Positions 54,679 through 63,596 of a stretch of 64,000 nt of DNA are shown piece after piece. The DNA is from an uncultured Sphingomonadaceae bacterium (lineage in GTDB: Bacteria; Pseudomonadota; Alphaproteobacteria; Sphingomonadales; Sphingomonadaceae): assembly GCA_947501695.1 (NCBI GenBank), contig CANMWO010000001.1, forward strand, positions 558,001 to 622,000. Direction: 5' to 3'. Each line of letters opens with the position of its first letter. Position 1 is the first letter of the stretch. Below the pieces are notes generated by a model, which was not told where the DNA came from, did no database searches, and saw only the letters and a program-made list of their open reading frames with translations. The translations under genes and the position numbers were made by a program.

Positions 54679-55075
54679 TCAGGCGGTAGTAGCGCCGGCG
54701 GCAGCGGCGACGGTTGATATTGCCATTTCCAATCTGCGCTCTGAAAAAGGCGATGTGCTAATCTGCCTGAGTAGCAATCCCAAGTTTTTTCCCGATTGCA
54801 CCAAGGACAAATCTGCACGCAAGATAAAAGTTGCTGCTTCCAATGCGGGCAATGTGCAAATCAACAATGTGAAACCCGGTACTTATGCCGTGGCTCTGGT
54901 CCATGACGAAAATGCCAATGGCAAAATGGATTTGCGCCTGTTTTTGCCACGTGAAGGTTTTGGCTTTTCGCGCAATCCCAAGATCGGGATGGGCCCGCCA
55001 AAGTTTAAATCGGCCCAATTTACTGTTGGCGCAGATGACGCTAAACATGCCGTGAGAATGAAATATATATTATGA
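54584..55075 (+). CDS. DUF2141 domain-containing exported protein
   Basis: A 163-residue product with a signal peptide (ISGLALLGILPISGAGASQA) and one DUF2141 domain. The domain is recognised by VDIAISNLRSEKGDVLICL, and by GTYAVALVHDENANGKMDLR followed by FLPREGFGFSRNPKI. The start at 54584 lies inside the end of the preceding desaturase-family gene in another frame; a GTG at 54617 would shorten the overlap. This order, desaturase-family then DUF2141, recurs in sphingomonads as far as I remember. Function is unknown; it is periplasmic or outer-membrane associated. Confidence 0.82.
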   Translation: MDYTFGFGTRFVAQISGLALLGILPISGAGASQAVVAPAAAATVDIAISNLRSEKGDVLICLSSNPKFFPDCTKDKSARKIKVAASNAGNVQINNVKPGTYAVALVHDENANGKMDLRLFLPREGFGFSRNPKIGMGPPKFKSAQFTVGADDAKHAVRMKYIL

Positions 55076-55113
55076 TTTGATCCGAATTCACCCCCCAGTT
55101 TTCAGGAAATAAA

Positions 55114-55965
55114 ATGTACAAATATGCCTTGGCTGCAACCTGCCTTTTTGTTGCTTCATCCCCAGCTCTCGCTCAGCCAGAGGGGCAGGGGCCGCCTCGA
55201 GGGAAAAGTGTATTTGATGGCGACTATGTGACATTGGGCGCTGGCCTAGCAATTGGCCCCAGCTATGATGGTTCAGACAATTACGATATTTCTCCGCTGC
55301 CGGTGATTTTGGGCAGCGTGGCCGGGATAGATTTTGAACCCCGTGGTCCCGGTTTGGCGTTGGATGTGATTCCGGACAAAAATGGTGCCAAGGTTGATTT
55401 AATCTTGGGCCCAGTCGGCCGAGCGCGCTTCGATCGCAATAGCGGGATCAGGGATGATGTGGTCCGCGACCTAGGAGAACTTGATGTTGCGGTCGAACTG
55501 GGCGCTGTGGGCGGCGTGAAGGTCAACCGGGTCTTCAATGCGTTCGACTCGCTGACCGCAGAAATAGATTTGCGCTGGGATGTTGCGGGAGCTCATAGAG
55601 GAAGAGTTGTCTCGCCGAGCCTGACCTATTTTAGGCCAATTAATCGCGGCATGGCGGCCAGTCTGACGATCAGCGCTGATCATGTCGATGATGATTACGC
55701 TGATTATTATTTCAGCATTTCACCAGCCGGATCAGCGGCTAGCGGGCTTCCCGGTTTCAACGCCACGGGTGGTTGGAAAAATGTAGGCATTGCAGCTTTC
55801 GGTGCGATTGATCTTGACGGGAATGCTATGAATGGCGGTTTTTCGGTGATATTAATCGGCAGCTATTCGCGCTTGCTTGGAGACCCAAAACGCTCTCCGG
55901 TCACATCTATTCGCGGAGACGCCGACCAATTTTTCGGTGTGGTGGGAATCGGCTATACCTTTTGA
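55114..55965 (+). CDS. MipA/OmpV family outer-membrane protein
   Basis: A 283-residue beta-barrel protein. The signal peptide ends SSPALAQ. The MipA/OmpV pattern is seen in VTLGAGLAIGPSYDGSDNY near residue 40, PLPVILGSVAGIDFEPRGPG, and the barrel end FFGVVGIGYTF with the terminal phenylalanine. MipA was described as a scaffold for murein synthesis enzymes in Escherichia coli, but most family members have unknown roles. AGGA precedes the ATG. It follows the DUF2141 gene after 38 bases and may share its transcript. Confidence 0.9.
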   Translation: MYKYALAATCLFVASSPALAQPEGQGPPRGKSVFDGDYVTLGAGLAIGPSYDGSDNYDISPLPVILGSVAGIDFEPRGPGLALDVIPDKNGAKVDLILGPVGRARFDRNSGIRDDVVRDLGELDVAVELGAVGGVKVNRVFNAFDSLTAEIDLRWDVAGAHRGRVVSPSLTYFRPINRGMAASLTISADHVDDDYADYYFSISPAGSAASGLPGFNATGGWKNVGIAAFGAIDLDGNAMNGGFSVILIGSYSRLLGDPKRSPVTSIRGDADQFFGVVGIGYTF

Positions 55966-56141
55966 TTGTCGCGTCGCGTCGACCTATTCTGACACAGTCA
56001 GCCCCATAGAAATCATATGACAAGCCGGTGTTTCGCCGAAGAATAGTTCGTTCAGCTATTTTGCGACTTCTCAAGCTAAATCCTTGCGTCTGGCCGATTT
56101 CATTCGGCGCGGAAGACCCCGTTTGCGACCAAGCGCGTGCG

Positions 56142-56179
56142 TTAAGGGTTGTTAACCACATAAATTTCAATTCGCTTAA
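56142..56179 (+). promoter_or_regulatory. Candidate CtrA-type sites upstream of sciP
   Basis: TTAA occurs at 56142, 56152 and 56176 in the 107 bases before the sciP ATG, with TTAACCAC resembling a CtrA half-site. The first two are six bases apart, not the canonical seven, so the match is imperfect. Confidence 0.3.
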
Positions 56180-56248
56180 CTTCCTCGGCGCATTTTCTGC
56201 GTGGGCATAGGAACAGGGCAAAGCCGAAAGGCAGAATTGAGGTTCCGT

Positions 56249-56539
56249 ATGAAAGACGTATTATTACCAAAAGCAACACGAGTCATTGGTCCGCTTGGGG
56301 AAGCGTTAGCCGAACATGACTTGCCATCGCCAGACACAACTCGTTGGGTTGTAAGGCGCAAAGCAGAGGTCGTCGCTGCCGTGAATGGTGGGTTGTTGAC
56401 CACGGATGAAGCGTGTGAGCGCTATAGTCTGTCGCTGGAAGAGCTAATCTCTTGGCAGCAGGCGATCTATCGCTCCGGCATGAGCGGTCTTAGTATCACC
56501 CATATGCAAGAATTTCGTGATCAAAAAATTCCTGCGTAG
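56249..56539 (+). CDS. sciP: CtrA inhibitor SciP (DUF1153)
   Basis: A 96-residue DNA-binding protein that, in Caulobacter, binds CtrA and blocks transcription of CtrA-activated genes. The family core is present: RVIGPLGEAL near residue 11, TTRWVVRRKAEVVAAVNGGL and TTDEACERYSLSLEELISWQ, which is the helix-turn-helix. An in-frame upstream ATG at 56201 is less likely, since GAGG lies six bases before 56249. It is monocistronic. It implies a CtrA-type cell-cycle circuit; ctrA is outside the window. Confidence 0.92.
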   Translation: MKDVLLPKATRVIGPLGEALAEHDLPSPDTTRWVVRRKAEVVAAVNGGLLTTDEACERYSLSLEELISWQQAIYRSGMSGLSITHMQEFRDQKIPA

Positions 56540-56659
56540 CAGTAATCGGGCCTGTCACACCCGGTGACAGCGCCTGAGCGCTCGCATTACCCAATCCAGA
56601 AAAAACGTTTCACTCCAGCACGCCGCTGGAGCTGAAACTCATCCCATTGAGGCCCTGTC

Positions 56660-57790
56660 ATGTCCACAGCCAAAGTTATAATTGTCGAAGAAGAAAATGC
56701 ACTCTCCCGATCCTTGCAGGACGATTTGGAGGCGCACGATATTGCGGTCGCTTGTGTGTTTTCCAAACTGGATGAGGAAGCCAGTTTGGTCTTTGGGCCG
56801 GACGCATTGATCATTGATCCCAAAAGCATGCGGGAAAATGGCCATGGCTTGCTGGATCGCTTTGCCGGATTGCGGCCTTCGTTGCCGGTCATATTGACAC
56901 CCAACCCAAAAGATAGCGGGGATGACTCGCTCGCTTTTGATAGCGCCAGCGTGGTCCAGCGGCTCCAGAAGCCTTATGCCGTGCCGACTTTATGCAATTT
57001 GATCGGGCGGATGGCGGATGTCAGCGGCCATATTGCCAATGATCTCGATTATGTCTGCGCGCTGGTCGAAACAGACCGGCTGCTGCCTAATTTGTCGGTG
57101 GAGTTTCAATCCAAACAGTCTTTGGATAATGACAAGATTGTCGGTTATGAAGCGCTGACCCGGGTGAAGACCCGGCGCGCTTTGAACCCGGCCATCATCT
57201 TTTCCGATCTTGTTGATGTCGCGGTCGAGGTCGAAGCGACATTGGTAGTGGTGGATGAATCCATCAAGCTTGCCACGGCGTTGGCTAAACGTGGCAGGTC
57301 GGTACCTGTTTCGTTTAATTGCAGCGCGATCATGATGACATATCGTCGCTTTGTCGACGCGCTGATCAGCCGCCTGAAACATGCCGACGTACCACCAGGT
57401 GCGCTTATGCTTGAGATTACCGAGGAAGCGCGGGTGGTCGATGTCGATCGACTGGCCGCTGTGTGTCACGTACTGCGCGGCCATGGCCTGGGAATCTCGA
57501 TTGATGATTATGGCACAGGCCTTGCCAATCTGGAGCGGATTGCGAAAATCCCGTTTGATGAATTGAAGATCGACAAGACGATTTTCAACGCTTGCTATGA
57601 TGGCGATATTCCGATTTCGCTGCTGGCATCTATGCTGGAATTCTGTCGCGGCCGCAAAGCGCAGTCAGTGATTGAGGGCATTGAAACCAAACATCATCTG
57701 GCGCAGGCGCGGCTCTTGGGCGCTGACTTTGGGCAAGGCTTCTACTGGGGCTGTGCGGTGCCGCCGAAATATTTCGTCCCCGGCTGGTAG
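56660..57790 (+). CDS. Response-regulator-like EAL phosphodiesterase
   Basis: A 376-residue cytosolic protein. Residues 1-125 look like a receiver domain, with an acidic patch VEEEN at 9-13, a phosphorylatable-type Asp53 and conserved Lys104. Residues 140-376 form an EAL domain. Its catalytic residues are in place: Glu164 in YEALTR, Asn220 in FNCS, Glu252 in EITEE, Asp282-Asp283 in IDDYGTG, Lys303 in LKIDK and Glu339 in IEGIET. It should hydrolyse c-di-GMP to pGpG. No histidine kinase is adjacent. It resembles RocR/PvrR-type proteins in layout. GAGG lies before the ATG. Confidence 0.9.
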   Translation: MSTAKVIIVEEENALSRSLQDDLEAHDIAVACVFSKLDEEASLVFGPDALIIDPKSMRENGHGLLDRFAGLRPSLPVILTPNPKDSGDDSLAFDSASVVQRLQKPYAVPTLCNLIGRMADVSGHIANDLDYVCALVETDRLLPNLSVEFQSKQSLDNDKIVGYEALTRVKTRRALNPAIIFSDLVDVAVEVEATLVVVDESIKLATALAKRGRSVPVSFNCSAIMMTYRRFVDALISRLKHADVPPGALMLEITEEARVVDVDRLAAVCHVLRGHGLGISIDDYGTGLANLERIAKIPFDELKIDKTIFNACYDGDIPISLLASMLEFCRGRKAQSVIEGIETKHHLAQARLLGADFGQGFYWGCAVPPKYFVPGW

Positions 57791-57877
57791 TCAATTCGCG
57801 CTTCGTCACGCAGCTTCAATCACTACCATAGATATTCTTCACTGGACCTTGGGGCTTGGGCGCACTAGCTTGCGACT

Positions 57878-57976
57878 CATCCCCGGGGAGCCTGTGCGTA
57901 AAAGCAGGTTGAGAGTGGAATACACCACGACCCGTTGAACCTGATCCCGTTAACCCGGGCGGAGGGAGGGAGCGGT
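57878..57976 (+). ncRNA. TPP riboswitch (THI element)
   Basis: The leader of thiC contains CCCCGGGGAGCC, GGTTGAGAG, ACCCGTTGAACCTGATC, GTTAACCCGGGCGGAGGGA, which are the conserved segments of the thi-box in order. It ends about 48 bases before the thiC ATG. Thiamine pyrophosphate binding is expected to reduce thiC expression, probably by hiding the ribosome-binding site. Confidence 0.95.
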
Positions 57977-57981
57977 GTTAG

Positions 57982-59935
<1,954 letters not shown>

Positions 59936-59938
59936 GCG

Positions 59939-60166
59939 ATGCTAAGGCGATTCACAGCTATATTTCTGTTGATCGCCGCAGCTGTGCCTGGTGTCCTCTT
60001 TTGGCAGCGTCGAAGCTTGCCCTATAATGAGCAAGGTCGCTATTTCGACGCTGCGCAGGGGGTGGTTTACGAGGCGCAATCGGTTACGGTATATGGCGGA
60101 ATTACCGTCGTTTTGATCATATTGGGTGTGATCATTCTGGCAATTGGTCGGCGGCGTGACGGATGA
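59939..60166 (+). CDS. Small two-helix membrane protein
   Basis: A 75-residue product of unknown family with two hydrophobic helices, RRFTAIFLLIAAAVPGVLF and YGGITVVLIILGVIILAI, flanked by RR and RRR charges. The loop contains NEQGRYFDAAQGVVYEAQ. The ATG is four bases after the thiC stop, so it may be translated by coupling. Directly at its end a copy of the thiC 3' terminus begins. It is short, but the regular topology and the charge distribution suggest a real gene. Confidence 0.62.
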   Translation: MLRRFTAIFLLIAAAVPGVLFWQRRSLPYNEQGRYFDAAQGVVYEAQSVTVYGGITVVLIILGVIILAIGRRRDG

Positions 60167-60189
60167 GGTGGCCGAACTAGCGGAGTGAT
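60162..60189 (+). repeat. thiC 3'-end repeat, copy 2
   Basis: 25 of 28 bases match the thiC end. Read in one frame it encodes DEVAELAE and stop, next to DEVNEPAE of thiC, but here it is not part of an open gene. It overlaps the stop codon of the two-helix protein gene. Confidence 0.75.
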
Positions 60190-60206
60190 TTAAAGAGGAG
60201 ATCATC

Positions 60207-60431
60207 ATGCAGGAACCTTATGAACTGGCGTTGGAGTCCGCTCGACAGGAGCTCGAAAAAGCGCGGGCATTGTTGCAACAGGATATCTCCGAATATCCGC
60301 ACCCGATTTCAGGATGCGACTATCAATATGTCCGACTGATCAGTGATCGTACAAGGATATCCAACAGCCTGCGTGCTATGGAAAACCGTCCCTTTGTCGC
60401 CACACCGAGGATATTGGAACCAGCGGAGTAA
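60207..60431 (+). CDS. Small hypothetical protein ending like ThiC
   Basis: A 74-residue cytosolic protein, unrecognised. The first 30 residues are helical and charged (ALESARQELEKARALLQQD), the rest mixed. AGAGGAG lies eight bases before the ATG, a strong site. Its last codons encode RILEPAE and stop; the terminal EPAE and the underlying bases match the end of thiC. The gene lies between two thiC-end copies, so it may have been joined to a pre-existing 3' end. Confidence 0.62.
   Translation: MQEPYELALESARQELEKARALLQQDISEYPHPISGCDYQYVRLISDRTRISNSLRAMENRPFVATPRILEPAE
60407..60431 (+). repeat. thiC 3'-end repeat, copy 3 (partial)
   Basis: Contains GAACCAGCGGAGTAA, identical over GAACCAGCGGAGT to the thiC end, in the same reading phase (EPAE, stop). 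The preceding bases do not match thiC. Confidence 0.55.
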
Positions 60432-60440
60432 ACCCGTCCC

Positions 60441-60971
60441 ATGGCCCTGTCTGCCGCCGCCTTGCTCACCCGTCTTCAGGCCTTTGATGGCCGGGCGGTC
60501 AGCATCTTGGGGGAGATTGAGGCGGAATATCGGAATGAAGCCGCCTACCTCGACGCATTGATCGCGCTTGCCGCGCATGATCAAGCGGCGGTGTCGAGCG
60601 GTGCGACGTGGCTGATCAAGGCGGCGCTCGAACGCGGGGAGGCGCTTTCCGCCGCGCAGAGCGAAGCCTTATGGGATGAAATCCCGGCAATCCGATACTG
60701 GCAGGCGCAGCTGCATATCTGTCAGTGCGCGGCCTATCTTACCTTCTCCGCCGACGGCGCAGCAACCATGGACCGCTGGCTCACGCCGCTGCTCCATCAT
60801 GACCGCCCGTTTCTGCGCGCCTGGTCGGTGGATGCGCTGTGCCGGATTGCTGCCCAGCATCCGGAATATGGCCATGCCGCCCGGGATGCCGCCCGCGCCG
60901 CAGCCAAGGACAGCGCCGCCTCGGTCCGCGCCCGCGTCCGCCAGCTGAGCGATCTGTTGGCCGATCTGTAA
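60441..60971 (+). CDS. Alanine-rich helical protein, HEAT-like
   Basis: A 176-residue cytosolic protein, rich in Ala, Leu and Arg, with no family I can name firmly. It appears to consist of repeated helical pairs, such as LIALAAHDQAAVSSGATWLI and LRAWSVDALCRIAAQHPEYG, resembling HEAT repeats. It has higher GC than most of the window. No ribosome-binding site stands out. It lies nine bases after the previous gene. A binding or scaffold role is possible but unproven. Confidence 0.72.
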   Translation: MALSAAALLTRLQAFDGRAVSILGEIEAEYRNEAAYLDALIALAAHDQAAVSSGATWLIKAALERGEALSAAQSEALWDEIPAIRYWQAQLHICQCAAYLTFSADGAATMDRWLTPLLHHDRPFLRAWSVDALCRIAAQHPEYGHAARDAARAAAKDSAASVRARVRQLSDLLADL

Positions 60972-61022
60972 TTTGCCAATATGCAGACAAGGTGGCAGGA
61001 CTGCGCATGCCCACAGCCCCTT

Positions 61023-61052
61023 CGTCATCCTGAACTTGTTTCAGGATCCATC
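61023..61052. repeat. REP-like palindromic intergenic element
   Basis: ATCCTGAA and TTCAGGAT, a perfect eight-base inverted repeat around CTTGT, within CGTCATCCTGAACTTGTTTC and AGGATCCATC. From memory this is a very common intergenic repeat of sphingomonads. It sits between the helical-protein gene and the hydrolase gene. Confidence 0.7.
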
Positions 61053-61069
61053 CATGAAAGCCACCACCC

Positions 61070-61969
61070 ATGACCTTTGAAAACCCCGCCCCAATAACCC
61101 CGCAAAGCGCAGAACAATGGCGCAAGGACGGACAGCTTGTCGCGTGGAAACGCCACCAAATCTTCGTCCGCACCGGCGGCGATCCATCCGCGCCGCCGCT
61201 CCTTCTGCTCCACGGCTTTCCGACCTCCAGCCTCGACTGGCTGCCGCTATGGGCGGATCTGACGGCGCGCTATCGGGTGGTGGCGTTTGATTTTCTTGGC
61301 TTTGGCTTTTCCGACAAGCCGAAGCGGCATGCTTATGATTTGCAGGAACAGAGCGATCTCGCCGCGCATCTGGCCGAGACTTTATTGGGTCAGGATTTTC
61401 ATCTGCTCGTCCATGATTATGGCGTCAGCCCGGGGCAGGAATTGCTCGCGCGGCATGGCGAGGGCAAGCTGGCGCACAGGTTGCTGAGCTGCGCCTTTCT
61501 CAACGGCGGCCTGCTCCCCGCGCAGCATCGCGCACGGCCTATTCAAAAGCTGCTCACCGGACCCTTTGGCTGGTTGTTCGTGCACCTGATGAACCGGGAG
61601 CGTTTCGGCAAAAGCTTTAGCGAGGTTTTCGGCAAGGATACGCAGCCCGGCGCAGCGGAACTCGACGCCTATTGGGGCGTTATCTGCACAAATGGCGGCC
61701 ACCGGCAGCAACACAGGTTGCTCCACTATATCGCCGACCGCCGCACCCACGGGCCCCGCTGGGAAGCCCAGCTGACCCACCCGCCATGCCCGATCGCGCT
61801 GATTAACGGCACCCAGGACCCGGTCTCCGGCGGCCATCTGGTCGATGCAGTCGCGGCGCTGAATCCGGAGGTTCCGGCGTGGCGGCTGGATCATCTGGGC
61901 CATTATCCGCAGACCGAAGGAGCCGCGGATGTGATGGCGGCTTATGCGGAGTTTCGGGCGGGGTTGTGA
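61070..61969 (+). CDS. Alpha/beta hydrolase related to MEST/PEG1
   Basis: A 299-residue alpha/beta hydrolase. The oxyanion region is LLLHGFPTSSLDW near residue 47. The elbow is LLVHDYGVSPGQEL, so the nucleophile is Asp116, as in epoxide hydrolases and dehalogenases, not Ser. The acid lies in NGTQDPVSGG and the histidine in DHLGHYPQTEGA. DFLGFGFSDKPKRHAY and CAFLNGGLLPAQHRARPIQK are close to the mammalian MEST protein. Substrate is unknown. It lies in the GC-rich block between thiC and the diverged thiC tail, which begins 13 bases after its stop. Confidence 0.83.
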   Translation: MTFENPAPITPQSAEQWRKDGQLVAWKRHQIFVRTGGDPSAPPLLLLHGFPTSSLDWLPLWADLTARYRVVAFDFLGFGFSDKPKRHAYDLQEQSDLAAHLAETLLGQDFHLLVHDYGVSPGQELLARHGEGKLAHRLLSCAFLNGGLLPAQHRARPIQKLLTGPFGWLFVHLMNRERFGKSFSEVFGKDTQPGAAELDAYWGVICTNGGHRQQHRLLHYIADRRTHGPRWEAQLTHPPCPIALINGTQDPVSGGHLVDAVAALNPEVPAWRLDHLGHYPQTEGAADVMAAYAEFRAGL

Positions 61970-61981
61970 TGGTGGCGAGAT

Positions 61982-62058
61982 AAGGCATGCGCGGAATGGC
62001 AAGGGTTTATAAGGACGTGGGCGAGCGGCTTTATTTGCAAGCGGATGAGGTGGGGTAG
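61982..62058 (+). pseudogene. Remnant of a diverged thiC 3' end
   Basis: Bases 61982-62052 align without gaps to 59846-59916 of thiC, with 13 mismatches in 71. Translated, it reads GMRGMARVYKDVGERLYLQA then DEVG and a stop, against the real thiC tail [20 protein letters not shown] then DEV. There is no start codon or upstream thiC sequence, so it is a tail only. It marks the sharp right border of the GC-rich block; AT-rich DNA begins directly after it. An attachment-site duplicate or a leftover of homologous replacement are both possible. Confidence 0.85.
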
Positions 62059-62127
62059 TCGTTGATGACGCGGAATAGGTTGATTTGCTTCGTAAGAAGT
62101 GAGATGAAATTGCTATTCGGCTAATTA

Positions 62128-62847
62128 TTGAGAAACTATGTCAACTTCAAGATTTATACTTTGGCTATAGCAGAAAAAGAAATAAAGCTTCTATGGGGCC
62201 GCGCGGCTGGAATTTGTAGCAATCCAGAATGCCGTAAAAAACTATCCGATGTCGAAGACACTGACAGGCCATTTATTTTTGGAGAAATGGCGCACGTTGT
62301 CGCTAGGGCACTCGGTGGACCGAGAGCAACCGAGGTGGCTGGTGCGGACGTTTATAACAACCTCATCCTACTTTGCCCTACTTGCCATACAATGGTTGAT
62401 AAACAGCCAGATGCTTTTCCAAAAGATTTGCTAACCGGTTGGAAAGCTGACCATGAGCATTGGGTGGATAGCAATCTATCGGAATTGAAAGCAATCTCCC
62501 TGCCAGAGATGGCCACCAAGGTACTCAGATTGTTGGCCGAGAATTACTACTATTTTGAGAAGTATGGACCTAAATCTGACATTGCAAAATCAAATCCAGA
62601 ATCCAATGCATTCGCTTTATGGATGGAACGTAGATTAGACACAATAGTGCCTAACAATAGAACAATCGTTTCGATGATCTCCGGCTTTTCTGATGAGATG
62701 GATGAAAATGGTTTGAGAGTATCCATGGCCTTCAAAGACCATGCTTTATCTTACGAAAAACATATATATGATAGACTAGAGAGTTATTCGCTCTTTCCAT
62801 CAAACTTTAAAGAATACATCGAAAGTATATCTGATGAACGGAAATAA
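62128..62847 (+). CDS. HNH endonuclease-domain protein
   Basis: About 239 residues. The HNH zinc finger shows as CSNPEC (Cys30, Cys35), then EMAHVVARALGGPR with the catalytic-type His56, and NLILLCPTCHTMVDKQP with Cys83, Cys86 and His87. A 150-residue C-terminal region has no recognised domain. The start is unclear: TTG 62128 opens the frame, another TTG exists at 62161, and an ATG at 62138 in a different frame would need a shift to enter. It is markedly AT-rich and lies right after the thiC tail. Its end overlaps the next gene. A restriction or defence nuclease is likely; no target can be given. Confidence 0.78.
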   Translation: MRNYVNFKIYTLAIAEKEIKLLWGRAAGICSNPECRKKLSDVEDTDRPFIFGEMAHVVARALGGPRATEVAGADVYNNLILLCPTCHTMVDKQPDAFPKDLLTGWKADHEHWVDSNLSELKAISLPEMATKVLRLLAENYYYFEKYGPKSDIAKSNPESNAFALWMERRLDTIVPNNRTIVSMISGFSDEMDENGLRVSMAFKDHALSYEKHIYDRLESYSLFPSNFKEYIESISDERK

Positions 62848-63238
62848 TGACTTTGGAGTTGGTTATTCACGAATCTCTTGGACTGAAGGAGCGCTTGCAA
62901 GCCATCCGAATGTGGAAAGCTTAACTAGAGACCATGATATATATTTCGATATAGTACGGGTGAAAGGCGTTGGAATTCGATTGGTTTGTTTGGACGAATA
63001 TGCATGTGGAATAACAAGAGTAAGGGAAGCACTAGCTGCCTTTCCTGATGCAAACGTAATATTTATCGGGGGAAACTGGAACGGTTATACGACTGAAGCC
63101 AAAGAGTTTTGTCTCGAAGCTAGTTTAGGTCTTTATAACTCATCCGAAATTAGTGGGGCGCTTCACCGTGAAGATTTTTGGGGATATCATAAGCGAGATC
63201 AAGACGGAAATCCATCGTATCCATTTAACAACCGCTAG
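62834..63238 (+). CDS. Uncharacterised protein of the AT-rich segment
   Basis: A 134-residue cytosolic protein that I do not recognise. The middle contains DIVRVKGVGIRLVCLDEYAC followed by GITRVREALAAFPDANVIFI and GGNWNGYTTEAKEF, an alternating beta-alpha pattern suggestive of a small Rossmann-like or nuclease fold. The start overlaps the HNH gene by 14 bases, and the end overlaps the nucleotidyltransferase gene. The tight overlaps indicate a single operon with a joint function. Confidence 0.6.
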   Translation: MNGNNDFGVGYSRISWTEGALASHPNVESLTRDHDIYFDIVRVKGVGIRLVCLDEYACGITRVREALAAFPDANVIFIGGNWNGYTTEAKEFCLEASLGLYNSSEISGALHREDFWGYHKRDQDGNPSYPFNNR

Positions 63239-63479
63239 CGTTGTAAATGTTTACGGGTTCGGTTCTTTTTTTAGGGATTATGAAGCAGCCAATGATTTGG
63301 ATATTCTAGTTGTGTTAAACAAATCAGATTTGCCCGTCGAAGAAATCAGGCGAATTAGGGCTGGTTTTAGAGTGTTGGAAAATAGGATTGGTTACGAATT
63401 GGACATAACGTTTTTTACTCGACGTGAGTTCTCCGAACGCCCTCTTTTGGAAATGGACGAACTTGTTTGCTTACTGTAA
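63168..63479 (+). CDS. Minimal nucleotidyltransferase-domain protein
   Basis: A 103-residue protein of the minimal nucleotidyltransferase (MNT) type. The catalytic motif is YGFGSFFRDYEAANDLDIL: Gly32-Ser33 followed by Asp43 and Asp45, with Asp79 in YELDITFF as third acid. I place the start at the GTG 63168, although GTG 63153 is in frame. MNT proteins either act with HEPN toxins or modify RNA or protein with nucleotides; no HEPN partner was seen in this window. It overlaps the preceding gene by 71 bases. Confidence 0.75.
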   Translation: MKIFGDIISEIKTEIHRIHLTTASVVNVYGFGSFFRDYEAANDLDILVVLNKSDLPVEEIRRIRAGFRVLENRIGYELDITFFTRREFSERPLLEMDELVCLL

Positions 63480-63596
63480 TTTTAGGTGACAAGTAACGAT
63501 AAAAATCTGATGTATAACCCGATGTCTTTGATTTTCCTTTACGTATGATTTTGCGCAAAACTTGCTGGATCGATAACGAAAGTCTATACTTGCAGA

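Noticed and set aside
56552-56570. CTGTCAC/GTGACAG palindrome after sciP as a terminator
   Set aside because: There is no T-run behind the stem, so it is not a standard intrinsic terminator. Its purpose is unclear.
57672-57938. Open frame overlapping the EAL gene end and the TPP riboswitch
   Set aside because: It lies in another frame of the EAL coding sequence and runs into the conserved riboswitch; no protein features.
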